A stretch of DNA of 24,174 nt from Gryganskiella cystojenkinii. Its lineage: Eukaryota; Mortierellomycota; Mortierellomycetes; Mortierellales; Mortierellaceae. Positions 1-10,069 of the stretch are shown in pieces. The notes beneath the pieces were generated by a model. That model searched no databases. It was given only the letters and a program-made list of their open reading frames with translations, and was not told the origin of the DNA. Location: the NCBI GenBank assembly GCA_015852425.1, contig JAAAIG010000334.1:6832-31005 (forward strand), read 5' to 3'. The first letter of the stretch is position 1, and each line of letters opens with the position of its first letter. The translations under genes were made by a program, and so were the position numbers.

Positions 1-1543
1 AAAAAAAAAAAAAAGTAGGGACAGAGTGGGAGGTGGGTGGGGGGGGGACAAAAACAAAAATGCTTCTCGTGGTTGCACAAAGTAAATGAATTGATGAGCA
101 AAGTTGTTGTTTTTTTCTTTCCTCTGTTGGACTCTATCCCAAAGATGACCAGACCAGCAGCAGGGGGCAGAAGACTGCAAAAGGGAAGTGCAAAGACTTG
201 AGGCAGGGCAAAGAGTAACCAACTTTGCTTGGGCAACGACAAAGGAGAGAGACCTTAAAAAATATTTTATTTGCTTTTTTTTTGTTTTCTTTTTCCTTTT
301 TGCTCTCAACTCTTTTTTTTTTTTGCATCCCTTTTCTCTTCTCATCATCACTGACAAAAAACCTCATCGGCATCTCCTTTACCGCCATTCAATCCGCCTT
401 CGATCCGTCTTTTTTCCTTCTCATCTCTGTCATCCCACCATTCCTTGCCGGCATCCTATATTTTATCCTTGCGTGAGTCTTTTTCTCTATTTTTCTCTTT
501 CCCCACCGTCGCCCCTTCTACTCCTGGTCTTTCAACCCTGCGCTTGCACCTGCATGATAACCCAAAGGCTCCTTCAGCCCTTTTCGCTCCGTCCTTTCGG
601 ACAAGCTCTACAGTCCCTTCCGCTCCTTTCATCCGCCTCTCTTTCTATGCAGCTCACTCCTGAGAATTGCACAATATTTTTTCTTTTCGTTTTTCTCTCT
701 CTTTTCTTTCTGTGCCGTCTTGGACTGACTGACACCTGGCCTGGTACCAAAGAGAACAAAACGCATTTCCTGCACTGGCTGACATAAACTAGGCCTTTTT
801 CTGCTGTCCCTCGAGGCTCTTTTCCTCTCTTGTGGGTCAGATTGCGACTCTTTTTTTATCACTTCTGTTTATGGGTTCATGGTCCATCTCAGCCCCATTC
901 GCCACCCAAATCCCTAAGCTCTACTTTCGCGCACAGTAGTCAACTCCCAAAGAATGAATGAACCCGGGGATAAAAAATAGATACTTTCGGAGTACTACTA
1001 CAACTAGCACTTGATCTCTTTTTGGTCATTCGTCAGTCTCCAGGTCCCACCGTGTTTCTTCCTTCCCATCTCTTTTCATTGTCAATAATGATCTGCTCCT
1101 TGATCTCGATGACTTTTTGCTTGAACAGAAAGGTTGAGGCTATTCCTACTATTTGCCGTTCTTCTCTTTGGTCGTTCTTATCTTGTCTCGCTTCGATCCC
1201 TTAAAGACTGCTTGTTCAATTGCCTCCCTTCCTCCCCTGTCGCTAGCTCGTTCCTCGGTGTTTCTCTTTCCGTCCATATGAATTTAAAAGACTGCAGCAG
1301 TCGACTTGAATTAACCTGCTTTTTACGACCTCTGTTCTAACTCCCTTGATCTTCACCCCCCTTTTTTTGTTCAACAAAACAACAATAGGCAGTCTGTGCA
1401 ATCGTCTCTTTTTCCTCATTCGTCCTCTCTCACTTTTCCCTTTCCCTTGCCGACCTTCTTTCTCTCTCGTATCGGCTCAAGTTTGTGATTCCTCTCGATC
1501 CTCTCTCTACTTTACTGGTTTCCACTCCTTCACATCCTTTGGA
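1..1543. other. Upstream region of the CYRI gene; no gene seen
   Basis: The window opens with a run of 14 A. A G-rich stretch follows at about 16-47 with several GGG runs and could form a G-quadruplex. From about 250 to 1540 the plus strand is strongly pyrimidine-rich, with many CTT and TCC blocks. The open frames here are low-complexity Phe/Ser/Leu-rich translations of that bias and resemble no protein family. The region is best read as promoter plus a long pyrimidine-rich leader of the CYRI gene. A 5' UTR intron is possible but cannot be placed. Confidence 0.5.
16..47 (+). repeat. G-rich run, possible G-quadruplex
   Basis: Several GGG runs separated by one to seven bases, ending in a run of nine G. 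The geometry could support a G-quadruplex. It lies far upstream (about 1.5 kb) of the nearest start codon. Confidence 0.5.
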
Positions 1544-3656
1544 ATGGGAAACTTTCTTTCACAATTTAATGTTCTCGTCAACAGAGACGGGGACTCGAAC
1601 GTCCCAGATGTCCAACTCGACTTTGAGAGTAAGTTCTTCCCGGACGGGGCACCGAAAAGAACTAATTGACCAAATAATACCAGGATTTCTATTTTTTAGA
1701 ACCTTGTTTTGACGCCATTTGGGCTTCCTTTGATATTGGTACTAACTACCCTTCACCGAATTTCAAAACCGAATTTATTTTAATAAGCAGACTCACAGTT
1801 GACGGACGATGATACAGCCTCGTACTCACACGTCTTGCATATGCTGGAACCCACGGCTGATCTTCTGGAACTTCTTCGGACCTACGAGGGTTGCGGGGAT
1901 TATATTCGTCAGGTAGGACATTCTCTTCAGCCAAGCACTCTTTCTCTTTTTTCCGTAGGCGGTCCGATTTTTTGGGCATGCAGTATGACGGGTATCATTT
2001 TATTTGCAGGATAACAACAGGAGTTCACAAGGACAACCCCCCCCCCCCCATTGGTTCCAACCAGGGACGAGGAAATAGAGGAGATACGGACACGTTTTCC
2101 AAAAGGGAACAGGATCTAAGAGATGAGAAAGGGGCGAGGACAAGAGTCCCGAACATTCAGGCTCTTCCTGCTCCACTTCCTCCTCTGCCCCCTCCCTTTC
2201 CTCAAAGTCGCGCTTGAGAATTCGCCCTGACCATGTATGGAGGAGCAAATCGACAGAAGGCGAGGCCTTTTTTCTGCTGCATTATTATGAGCGGACAAAC
2301 AGAAAGAGGTTCCTTTCCCTTGGTTATCTGTGCAGTAGTCCGTGAAAAAATAAGAGGGAGAACCAACCATGACGATGCATGAAAAATATTCCAGGGCAAG
2401 CAAAGAGTGGGACTCAGGAGAGCGAAAAAAAAAATGCGTCCGTTGCACAACACTTTGTTGATATTTTTTCTCATGCATGGTCCACGGTCTGAACATTGGA
2501 GTCTTGTGATCAAAATGACAGACAAAGTTCGTGCCGAAGGAGAGCAGAAATAGAAGGGGACGAAGACCACAAAGCCGACCGTTTGTCATACGTTCGGTTG
2601 AGCTTTGGGCCTTGCAGGCAAAACAAATTGCATTAAGGGATGCAGTGGGTGTAACGGGATCAAGGGCAGGAACGCACAATCCAACTTTCATCTCTTCCTC
2701 GTATTCTTTCCCCGTCACCATTACTGATTCAATATATGCAACAATTCTTTTTCATAATAATAGGCCATTGGATCACCCTCTCCCGAAACGGAAGCAGACG
2801 CATGGAACCATGTTCGACCCGCTGTCGCCAAACTCAAGATGTTTTACAAGTACTCCACCTCCATCGGTATGCTCTTTCGCTTCACCAAAAAAAGAGCCTA
2901 TATCCTTGACCACCGAAAACAATGGCAAAATGGGGTTCTAAATATTTTCTTTTGACTTCATTTTTTGTAGAGAACTGCCTCCCCCAAATCCTTCAGACAC
3001 TGTGTATCGGCGACGTGAACAAGAACCTGGAGAGACATCAAACACTGGCCAGGATCCTCTGTCAACTCTTGGACTTTGTCTTTGAATTTGATTCCTTGAA
3101 GATGAAGATCCCTCAGATTCAAAACGATTTCTCGTATTATCGGAGGTGTCTCTCCCGTGGCAAACTCTCGAACGAAGTGGATCTCAAATCTGCTATGAAT
3201 GAGGACGAACTCGCCAACCAGGTCTCCATGTTTTATGCTTACCCTACACCCATGCTGAAGACCGTGACAGAGGTCACGACTCAGTTCGTGGCAAGACATC
3301 GAGTCGGACGGTCCGTTTCGGAATGTTTGGCGACCTTGGCGAGTGTCTGTACCAACACCGTGACAAACGCTGGAAACAACAAGAAGAAGCAGGTCGTTCC
3401 TCAACGGCCAGAGACGACGGCGTTCTGCTTGAGGGTCATGGTGATTGCAATCATTATCTATGATCATATCGATCCTCAGGGAGCTTTTACAAAGTCTTCT
3501 CCCATCAAGATCAAGGATTCGATCAAAGCCATTCACTCGCACGGAAACGCAAACGATACGCCGAACCTGATCTCGGCTCTCAAGTACAACACCAAGCACA
3601 TGAATGATCCCAGCACACCAAAGTCAGTCAAAGCCTTGTTGGCCAACAACGCATAA
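1544..3656 (+). CDS. CYRI: CYRI (FAM49) family Rac1-interacting protein
   Basis: Four exons are read: 1544-1628, 1791-1912, 2764-2866 and 2971-3656. They join in frame to 331 aa; human CYRI-B is about 324 aa. CYRI proteins bind active Rac1 and restrain the Scar/WAVE complex at the membrane in animals and Dictyostelium. The start is chosen because it gives MGNFLS, a Gly2 N-myristoylation site of the kind the family has. The match runs the full length: LLRTYEGCGDYIRQ near residue 60, AWNHVRPAVAKLK near 85, IQNDFSYYRR at about 153-162, PTPMLK, FCLRVMV and YDHI. The paired arginines R161-R162 correspond to the R160/R161 pair needed for Rac1 binding in mammalian CYRI-B. Intron 2 is 851 nt, far longer than the other introns here. 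The family call is firm. A Rac1/SCAR role in this fungus is inferred. Confidence 0.93.
1913..2763 (+). other. Long intron 2 of the CYRI gene
   Basis: The intron starts GTAGGA and ends ATAATAG, between codons for RQ and AIGSP, a join that matches the family alignment. At 851 nt it is the longest intron in the window. It holds a run of 13 C at 2037-2049 and an imperfect inverted repeat around GATGCATGAAAAATAT (about 2371-2390 against 2459-2480). Minus-strand frames inside it have no recognisable domain. Confidence 0.75.
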
Positions 3657-4153
3657 GACGCTCCTAGAAAGCGTGGGGAGAAAACCTTGTTCTTTTGATG
3701 CTTGATTTGTTTGCCTGTTTTTTTCTTTTATTTTCACCTTACTATTTTCGTGAATCTTTTTTTTTTAGTCCGCATGTAAAAAGAAGCAAGAGTTATGACC
3801 TGTACAAAGTCCTTTTCTATTTCTTTTCTTTTCTTATTTTTTTACCCTATTCTACTTCATACTTCATTTTTTGGGTCGTTTTTTTCGAACCTTTATATCC
3901 TTTCTTTATTTTCTTTACTCTTATTCCTAGTCTTTAATACGTCTTCCCTACCTCCCTTTCTTTCCTCTGCTACCATCTCTCTTTGTCGACCTTTGATTCA
4001 CCGGCTCTCTCCCCCAAATACCCGTTCGTTACCACTTTACTCAAAAATCCTCCTCAAAAAATAAAAAATCCGTCTCGAGAGAAAAATCGAATGCATCTCT
4101 GTTCTGTGCTAATGACGCCGATCAAAGATCGAAAATGGAATGAAAAAGGATGT
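3657..4153. other. Convergent intergenic region, no gene seen
   Basis: About 500 bp lie between the stop codons of CYRI (+) and the EFM7-like gene (-). The first 300 bp are T- and C-rich and give low-complexity Phe/Leu frames only. It presumably holds both 3' UTRs. On the minus strand the EFM7-like stop codon is embedded in an AATAAA hexamer. Confidence 0.5.
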
Positions 4154-5367
4154 TTATTCCACGCTTCCTAAGCAGAGCTCATACACGAGTACGGTCCTGT
4201 TACGATCGCCAGGGGAAAACTGCTCCAGATCCTCCTCTAGTAACTTTGCGCTCTCTTCTCGAAGTTCTTCTGGTGTACGACTGTCACCCCAAAGTGGGAC
4301 TCTTCGGATCTCGATCAACTTGGACCTGAACCCGTATTCCTTGGATTGCGCCAGGGCCAAGAACCTTTGGACAGTGCTGTAACCAGTATGAAGTCCACAG
4401 CAGATCAAGATCTTGCCTTGTTTTTTCTCTAGAACTGCCAAGCAGGATCGCAGCAGATCTGGGTGTCCCTCCGAAACCCAGAGCGTATCAGCCATCAAGA
4501 TCCAATCGTAGCTTTGAGAGTTCTCCCCTGATGACGTTGTTGGAGGCAAACAGTCCATCATCTCGCTCACGCTCTCTCCCCAGGCATGCCCCCGGACCGC
4601 ACATCTTGCCTGTTGTTCTGCAGCCTGTCGCCTTGCTCTTGAAGCTTCTGTTTCTTCTGAAGGGATGAGATCCAGGAACCCAGTAGTCTGAAGTGACTCT
4701 TTCCCACCTATCCGTCTAGCCTCCTTTTCCTCAGGGGTCTCGATCAGGTTCTCGTACCAGTTTCTTTCCAAGTTTTGAACAATGGCCGGATCTGGGTAGT
4801 CGGTCAGGGTCACAAATGCTGCTCCAGTCTTGACAGCAACCAACCCAGGCAATGCTGCTCCTGCTCCAAACTCGATGACTAATTCCCGCAGGGTGAAAAA
4901 AGATCAGCTCTGTGGTTCCTTTTGTGTTCAAGGTAGAAAGGACAAAGGCCCCACGATCTGATTGATTAACATAAAAAAAACACTCTAATGTTTATCTTAC
5001 CTCTTTTGCCACGAACATCAATAACGTCCCGGCTCTCAATGTACTCGGCCATGACCAGGGCAGCATTCCAGACGAAATGGGACATGAGCTTGACAGCGCC
5101 ACCACCGACATTGGCTAGGTGAAGTTTCAGGCGCCCGTCTGTACCGTACTCAAAGATCTGTCCGGCCTCGCCATTCGCAACGGCTGAATCGCCAAAGAGA
5201 CCGATGGATTGTTCGAATCCGTCGAGGTAATCCTTTTTCGATGGCTGAGCGTGTTGGGATCGGTTGTCCTCTCCGCCTCCACGTTTCTGAATCCTTTCCT
5301 GACGTTTCCGTTCATCTTGTGCTTGTTGTTCCGGGGTCCGGATGTAGGCTGTCTTCTTGGACGACAT
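4154..5367 (-). CDS. EFM7: EFM7/NNT1-type protein N-methyltransferase (eEF1A methyltransferase family)
   Basis: Two exons on the minus strand, 5367-5001 and 4878-4154, are joined over a 122-nt intron (GTAAGA...TTAG) and give 363 aa. The protein is a Methyltransf_16 (seven-beta-strand, SAM-dependent) enzyme. The intron interrupts the SAM-binding motif I, which is restored on splicing as VIEFGAGAALPGL (residues 123-135). TDYPDP follows at 148-153, the family's acidic post-I motif. GHAWG, YDWILMADTLW and a GLHTGYSTVQRF block come later, as in yeast Efm7. In yeast this enzyme modifies the N-terminal glycine and adjacent lysine of eEF1A in the cytosol. An acidic, Arg/Glu-rich insertion lies between the NLERN and GHAWG blocks. 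Family membership is secure. The exact substrate is inferred, as related Methyltransf_16 enzymes modify other proteins. Confidence 0.88.
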
Positions 5368-5933
5368 GGTCGAAATGAATCCGTTTTTTTTTTTGCAAGA
5401 AAAGGAATTGACCGATCAGGTGAACTAAAAAAAAAATTTAAAAAAAAGGTAGACAGATCAAAAGCGCTTTTTCGTGTCCGATAACCGACTTGTACAGGCA
5501 GGGGCCTTGCCACATGGTCCAAGATCCTTCCAAGAATACCAGCGCCGATCTGCTCTCTCTCTTTTTTTTTTTTTTGCCTGCTGATGTCGACTTTTGCTCC
5601 GCAAGCAACAGCCAACAGAGGGGATTTGCCCATGAATTGACTTTCAGGCTGTTGTTTTGCGTTTCTTGGCAGTCAATTGATGGCTGTGTGATTTGGTGGC
5701 GATTGGAACACACTAATTTTCAATGAAACGTCGCTTGTGTTGGCGTCTCAAAATAACAAAGAGAGGGGGAGAGCGCGCATTCTGATTTCATTTTCTTTCT
5801 CATTAGACCCATCTCACCATTAACTTTACCTCCTCTTCTCTCTTCTGTTCTCTTCTGTTCTCTTCTCTACTTTAACTCTACACTCTGCGCTTCACTCCAT
5901 CCCCCCTGTTTTCTTGCATTCATACATATAACA
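5368..5933. promoter_or_regulatory. Divergent promoter region between EFM7-like and the duplicated-CxxC gene
   Basis: 566 bp lie between two divergent start codons. They hold T-runs at 5384-5394 and 5562-5575, each followed by GC. A pyrimidine tract lies just upstream of the plus-strand gene, including a 10-bp repeat TCTTCTGTTC present about 2.5 times at 5841-5867. No TATA box is clear. Both genes must share this space for transcription initiation. Confidence 0.5.
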
Positions 5934-7967
5934 ATGGCCAGTCGACCAGCACATTACCGTCCTGTTCACGAAGAAGACGAAGAAGCCCCTCCACCGTACG
6001 AAGTACAGGGTTCGACCGCTCCTGCTGCTCCAGCCGTGGGAGGATCTCATTATCCCGTCATGGGCTCCTCTTACTCTCAGATCACAGGAACAAGTTTACC
6101 TCCTCCGCCACCGCCATCGATGCCCCACTATCCCTTGATGAACCTTGCAGCACCACCTACTCGAGCATCCCAAGATACCGCTACCATGTCGAATTACCCA
6201 GTCATGACTTCTGGTCCAGGAGCACCCCATGCCTCTATTTTGATCCCAGGTGCGACTGCCCCTCCCATTGTTCCGGCCATGATGAGTTCTCCCGCATACC
6301 CTGCCATGATGTCGACCTCACCGGTTACTCGTCAACAATCATTGGCTTATCCGAGCATGAATGCAGCTGTTCCAAGCCCACAAAACCATCAACATCCTCA
6401 ACATCCTCAACATCCTCAGCACCCCCAGCACCCACAACAGCCTTCAAGTAGTGTCGAGGACAGGAATAACAACGTCACCTCTGAGGAAAACGGATGGGGA
6501 GTGCAAGCACCGTCTGCGCCGGCCTTGGTCGAGGACAGCATGAATGAGCCCCAGTACATCTCCATGGTACCTTCGTCTCATCTGCAGCCTCTAGCCGCCG
6601 CCACCGCCACGGCTGCTATGCCTGCCGCAGGAGTTCCCGAGGTTGTTACTAGTTACAAGTGTCGTAAATGCGGTCGCAAACTGGAGTCAGCCACGGCGGT
6701 CTGCACCAGGCTTCACACGCCTTCTGTCATCTTGCAAGAGAATCACATTCGACGATTCACGTCTCCAGACATCGCCAAGGATGAGAGCGCAATTAGCAGT
6801 GTGGGCGCGGCGCCCTCAGCTGCATCGTCCACTTCTTCTCCGTCTGAGCACGCCGCGCAGTTGGTGTCACGTCAACAACAGCCACCCATCCAAGAGGCCG
6901 AAGAGAGAAATCTTATCGATTTAGGAGATGGCAACAACGAGGAGGATGAATCAGTAGAACGAACCTTATCGACAGAGGTCTCTGTCGAGGACAGGATACA
7001 CAACCTTCAACTGTCACCCTCTGGTCGTCAACATCACGCCCCACCAGTTTTACCAATTACCAGTACTTCGATCGTCGCTGTGGAGGCATCCCCAGTGGTC
7101 ACTCTTGGAGACATGCCCGAGTTGATCACGGCCTACAAGTGTCGCAAGTGCGGTGCCAGACTTGAATCTGCGACTGCAGAATGTAAGCGATTGCATACCC
7201 CGTCGGTAGTTCTACAAGAGATGCATATCCGGAAGGCGACCGCAGTTCCTCAGGCCGAGATCGAGCAAAGGAGAAGTCAAGAGGGAGACAATAACCATGG
7301 GACCGACGACATCTACCTTCGTAGAAATCATACTCGACAACAACCGACCACAGTGATCACACCCGAGTCGAGTCGTTCGAACGAGAGTCTTACGTTTTCG
7401 AGTCATAGTGGTAGCAGCAGTGGTCACAGCAATGGCAGTATTCGTGCGCCTGTTATACCCTCAACGCATGTAGTCCACGCAGCGCCGGCCCTCAAAGTAA
7501 GCAACATGTATTTGCGTCGATCTATCAGTGTCCAGACACCCGTCACGGCGCTCAAAAAACTCTGGCGAGATACCAAGAAGGAAGTCCAGTTCCAGACCAA
7601 CAAACGCAACTCGGCCCACTTGCCTCGGGAGATTGTTGCACCTCCGCCCTTGCCCACTCAAGATTACTCTGCCTATACCACAACGACGACCTTCAGCAAC
7701 GGATATGATGCTAGTCAGCTCGGCCGTTCAAATACCTATGCTGTGGGACAGGGGCACAACTATCCTCGTCACCAGCAGCAGCAGCAGCAAGAGGCACCTC
7801 AACATATTTTTCACCCGCCATACAACCCAGCACTGGAGCAGTACGATCCACAGTTGAGCCAGATTGCTCCACCTCCCGAATACGCTCCCGAGTCCTTACC
7901 GGTGATGCCGTCGGCTCCACCAAGACGGCCATCCTGGGAACGATTGAACTCTCACCAATCCTCATAA
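5934..7967 (+). CDS. Disordered protein with duplicated Cx2Cx10Cx3H motif, PPxY and PSAP motifs; family not recognised
   Basis: A single uninterrupted frame of 677 aa starts at an ATG in good context (ACAATGG). I do not recognise the family. Most of it is Pro/Ser/Gln-rich and probably disordered, with five QHP units at about 153-167. Two near-identical blocks stand out: YKCRKCGRKLESATAVC then TRLHTPSV (Cys243, Cys246, Cys257, His261), and YKCRKCGARLESATAEC then KRLHTPSV (Cys403, Cys406, Cys417, His421). They lie exactly 160 residues apart, and the C-x2-C-x10-C-x3-H spacing looks like a small zinc site. PPPY (19-22) and PPEY (647-650) fit WW-domain ligands such as Rsp5/NEDD4 ubiquitin ligases use. 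PSAP (193-196 and 659-662) fits UEV-domain ligands such as Vps23/TSG101. An adaptor in ubiquitin or endosomal sorting is therefore possible, but this is inference from short motifs. No membrane segment is seen. Confidence 0.9.
   Translation: MASRPAHYRPVHEEDEEAPPPYEVQGSTAPAAPAVGGSHYPVMGSSYSQITGTSLPPPPPPSMPHYPLMNLAAPPTRASQDTATMSNYPVMTSGPGAPHASILIPGATAPPIVPAMMSSPAYPAMMSTSPVTRQQSLAYPSMNAAVPSPQNHQHPQHPQHPQHPQHPQQPSSSVEDRNNNVTSEENGWGVQAPSAPALVEDSMNEPQYISMVPSSHLQPLAAATATAAMPAAGVPEVVTSYKCRKCGRKLESATAVCTRLHTPSVILQENHIRRFTSPDIAKDESAISSVGAAPSAASSTSSPSEHAAQLVSRQQQPPIQEAEERNLIDLGDGNNEEDESVERTLSTEVSVEDRIHNLQLSPSGRQHHAPPVLPITSTSIVAVEASPVVTLGDMPELITAYKCRKCGARLESATAECKRLHTPSVVLQEMHIRKATAVPQAEIEQRRSQEGDNNHGTDDIYLRRNHTRQQPTTVITPESSRSNESLTFSSHSGSSSGHSNGSIRAPVIPSTHVVHAAPALKVSNMYLRRSISVQTPVTALKKLWRDTKKEVQFQTNKRNSAHLPREIVAPPPLPTQDYSAYTTTTTFSNGYDASQLGRSNTYAVGQGHNYPRHQQQQQQEAPQHIFHPPYNPALEQYDPQLSQIAPPPEYAPESLPVMPSAPPRRPSWERLNSHQSS
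6390..6434 (+). repeat. In-frame 9-bp repeat coding for five QHP units
   Basis: CAACATCCT-type nonamers are repeated five times inside the 677-aa gene, giving a Gln-His-Pro tract. The units differ at third positions, so the tract has persisted rather than being a fresh slippage product. Confidence 0.85.
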
Positions 7968-8181
7968 AATAAAAATAAAAAACGTGCTGTTTTTTCTTCT
8001 AGAATCTTGGCAAAAGAACAAAAAGGGAAATTGAATCAAAATTGCCTTTTGTGGCCCGTGGAGAACACAGTCCAAAGAAAATTTTCTTTCTTTGATAAAA
8101 AGGAGAAGAAACTCTTCTCTCTTGTCTCTCCATTCCATCCATCCATTCACCAAACCTACACACTCGACTCATTTCCACAAC
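7968..8181 (+). promoter_or_regulatory. Short intergenic region with poly(A)-signal-like run and leader of the next gene
   Basis: Only 214 bp separate the two same-strand genes. Directly after the stop codon are overlapping AATAAA-like hexamers (about 7967-7980), a likely polyadenylation signal for the upstream gene. A CT-rich leader with CCATCCATCCATT at about 8135-8150 precedes the next ATG at 8182. Confidence 0.5.
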
Positions 8182-9603
8182 ATGGCATCAAACAAACCCG
8201 ACAACAGCAACGTCCCCACAGACCCAGCTTCAGGAGCTCAAGGAGCACACAACGGCGTTCCAGGGTCCAGTGGTCGATCCATCTTTTCTGTCACTATGGA
8301 CCCGAACGCACTCGAACAAGAACTCGACCAAGCCGCGCATGCCCTGCACTCTAGTGTCAACTCGCTCTTGAACACCATGCAGGCCACGGTCTTTGGTGGC
8401 CTAGAGACTCTCTCCAGAGAAATGGCTACACTTGAGCGCAACAGCAAGGATTACCTCGAACAGTCCTTGCAAGAGGGCCAACAACATGTCGGTCATCACA
8501 TGTTCCCTTGGAGTCTTCGAAACGATGGTCCCAAGAAGCGGTACCGCATCACGATCGAGGAGTTGCCCCCACTAGAGGAAGGTGACAAGAAAGGAGGTGT
8601 GTTTACAACCTCTCGTCCAGGCAAGGATCAAGAACTTCAGCAAAAGGATCCACAGGAGGAAGAGTTTACGATCACACAGGGTAAAGCCGGTACCGCGGAC
8701 GAGGGCAAGACTGTGATTACGACCTCGGTATCGCCGGGTCTCTTGGACTGGTTGTTGTTTACAACCCACGAGGACTCGTTCTTTAGAAGGTTGGGTCAAA
8801 AGAAGGAAACAGAAGGTTATGACGTGATTGGTGGCACCAGTACCAAGATCACAGAGTTGAAGGACGGCGAGGATGCACATGAACAGGACGCGGCCAAGAA
8901 GAGGATCGTGCCCGCGTTGGTTGAAAAAGTCAAAAAAGTCGGCACAACCTGGGAGAAGGATGCTAGACACTGGTGGCAACGAAAAGCCGAGGAGCACAGA
9001 GAGGCCTCGGCGGATGATCATCAGCATCATTTGTTCTCGGGCACGTCCCAGTCAGAACGCGATCAAGAGGAAGAGCGACAGGCTCGTCATTGGCCTCGTG
9101 GACGGTCCTGGGGACGATCTGAGGTATGAACAAAATCGTTTCATCTTCCATGTCGATTTCTAGTAGTGGGGGCAAACTTTTGACTTTTTCCGTTTTTTTA
9201 TTTTTCAACATTATATCGTGCGCAATAGACCTTCAGCCAGACAACAGTGACCAGACCCGATGGAACCGTCGAACACAGAACTGTTAACAGTTTGAACGGC
9301 GACACTGAGACGATTGTCAAGATTCAACATCCCGATGGGTCCGTTGAAGAGACGGTTACCCGAGAGAACAATCAGTGGGGCCAAGGTCACGGTCATGGCC
9401 AAGGTCGTCGTGGATGGGGTATCAGCGAAAGGAATGAGGAAGACCAGGATCAAGTCCGGGACGAGGTTACCGCCGTGATCGCCGAGGCATTTGCTGATGA
9501 GCTGAAGGCCGCGGATGCAAAAGAGCAAGAGACTCAACAACAACACAAGGCTTCAAAGAGCTGGCCTCCCAAGGCCTGGGTCCGTCGACACGAGAACGAG
9601 TAG
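8182..9603 (+). CDS. Uncharacterised protein with twin (R/H)PDG(T/S)VE motifs
   Basis: Two exons, 8182-9123 and 9229-9603, join in phase 0 over a 105-nt intron (GTATGA...CAATAG) to give 438 aa. I do not recognise the family. The N-terminal 20-100 region looks helical (ALEQELDQAAHALHSSVNSL and LETLSREMATLERN). A conserved-looking block follows around FPWSLR and KKRYRITIEELPP. Later come DWLLFTTHEDSFFRRLG and a basic, Trp-containing stretch DARHWWQRKAEEH. The second exon encodes RPDGTVE (323-329) and HPDGSVE (348-354), spaced 25 residues apart in a Thr/Val-rich beta-like segment, then a Gly/His-rich linker. There is no signal peptide or membrane segment. The start is the first ATG of the frame (context ACAACATGG). 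The frame continues upstream only through non-ATG codons. Confidence 0.85.
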
Positions 9604-10069
9604 AAAAAAATACAAGCAGAGGATGACCGTGATTTTCAAAATCTGTGTAATAAAAAAAAACTCTCAATTGTGTGCACACGAGTCAGTGTCCTGTCCGGTT
9701 GTGGGTGAATGCAGGAGAAACCAAAAAAGCAAGTAGATCCATCACCCATGATACTCCTCGTTATTTCTCTCTCTCTTACTCTCCCTCTCCTGTCCATTCT
9801 TCCTGTTTTCTTTTCTCCTTTCCTGGGAAACGAAGCTCTTTTGTGCGATCGTTGTACCAATGCACGATGTATAACGAAGTTATCGTTGTATGACCAAAAA
9901 AAAACAATTGTATTAATGGGTGCGCGGTGAAATGGTTCTAACAAAATAAAACGTGCGAAGGAGATGCTTTGTTTCTAAGATGCAAAGAAATATATGTATG
10001 ATAGATGGTATTTGACGTGAAAAAAGATGGGTAAAATGACAGAGGACTTCGTATATCTGCTTCTTAATT
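9604..10069. other. Convergent intergenic region with poly(A) signal
   Basis: 466 bp separate two convergent genes and presumably contain both 3' UTRs. AATAAA at 9649-9654, 46 nt after the upstream stop, is the likely plus-strand polyadenylation signal. The remainder is CT-rich then AT-rich, and no gene is seen. Confidence 0.5.

Noticed and set aside
188..787. 199-codon plus-strand open frame
   Set aside because: Low-complexity Phe/Leu/Ser translation of a pyrimidine-rich leader, with no domain and overlapping frames of the same kind in other phases.
2116..2721. 201-codon minus-strand frame inside the CYRI intron
   Set aside because: No recognisable motif and unremarkable composition; the flanking exons splice cleanly across it.
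8092..8181. Upstream extension of the twin-PDG protein
   Set aside because: The extended frame has no ATG (it opens at TTG); the ATG at 8182 is in good context.
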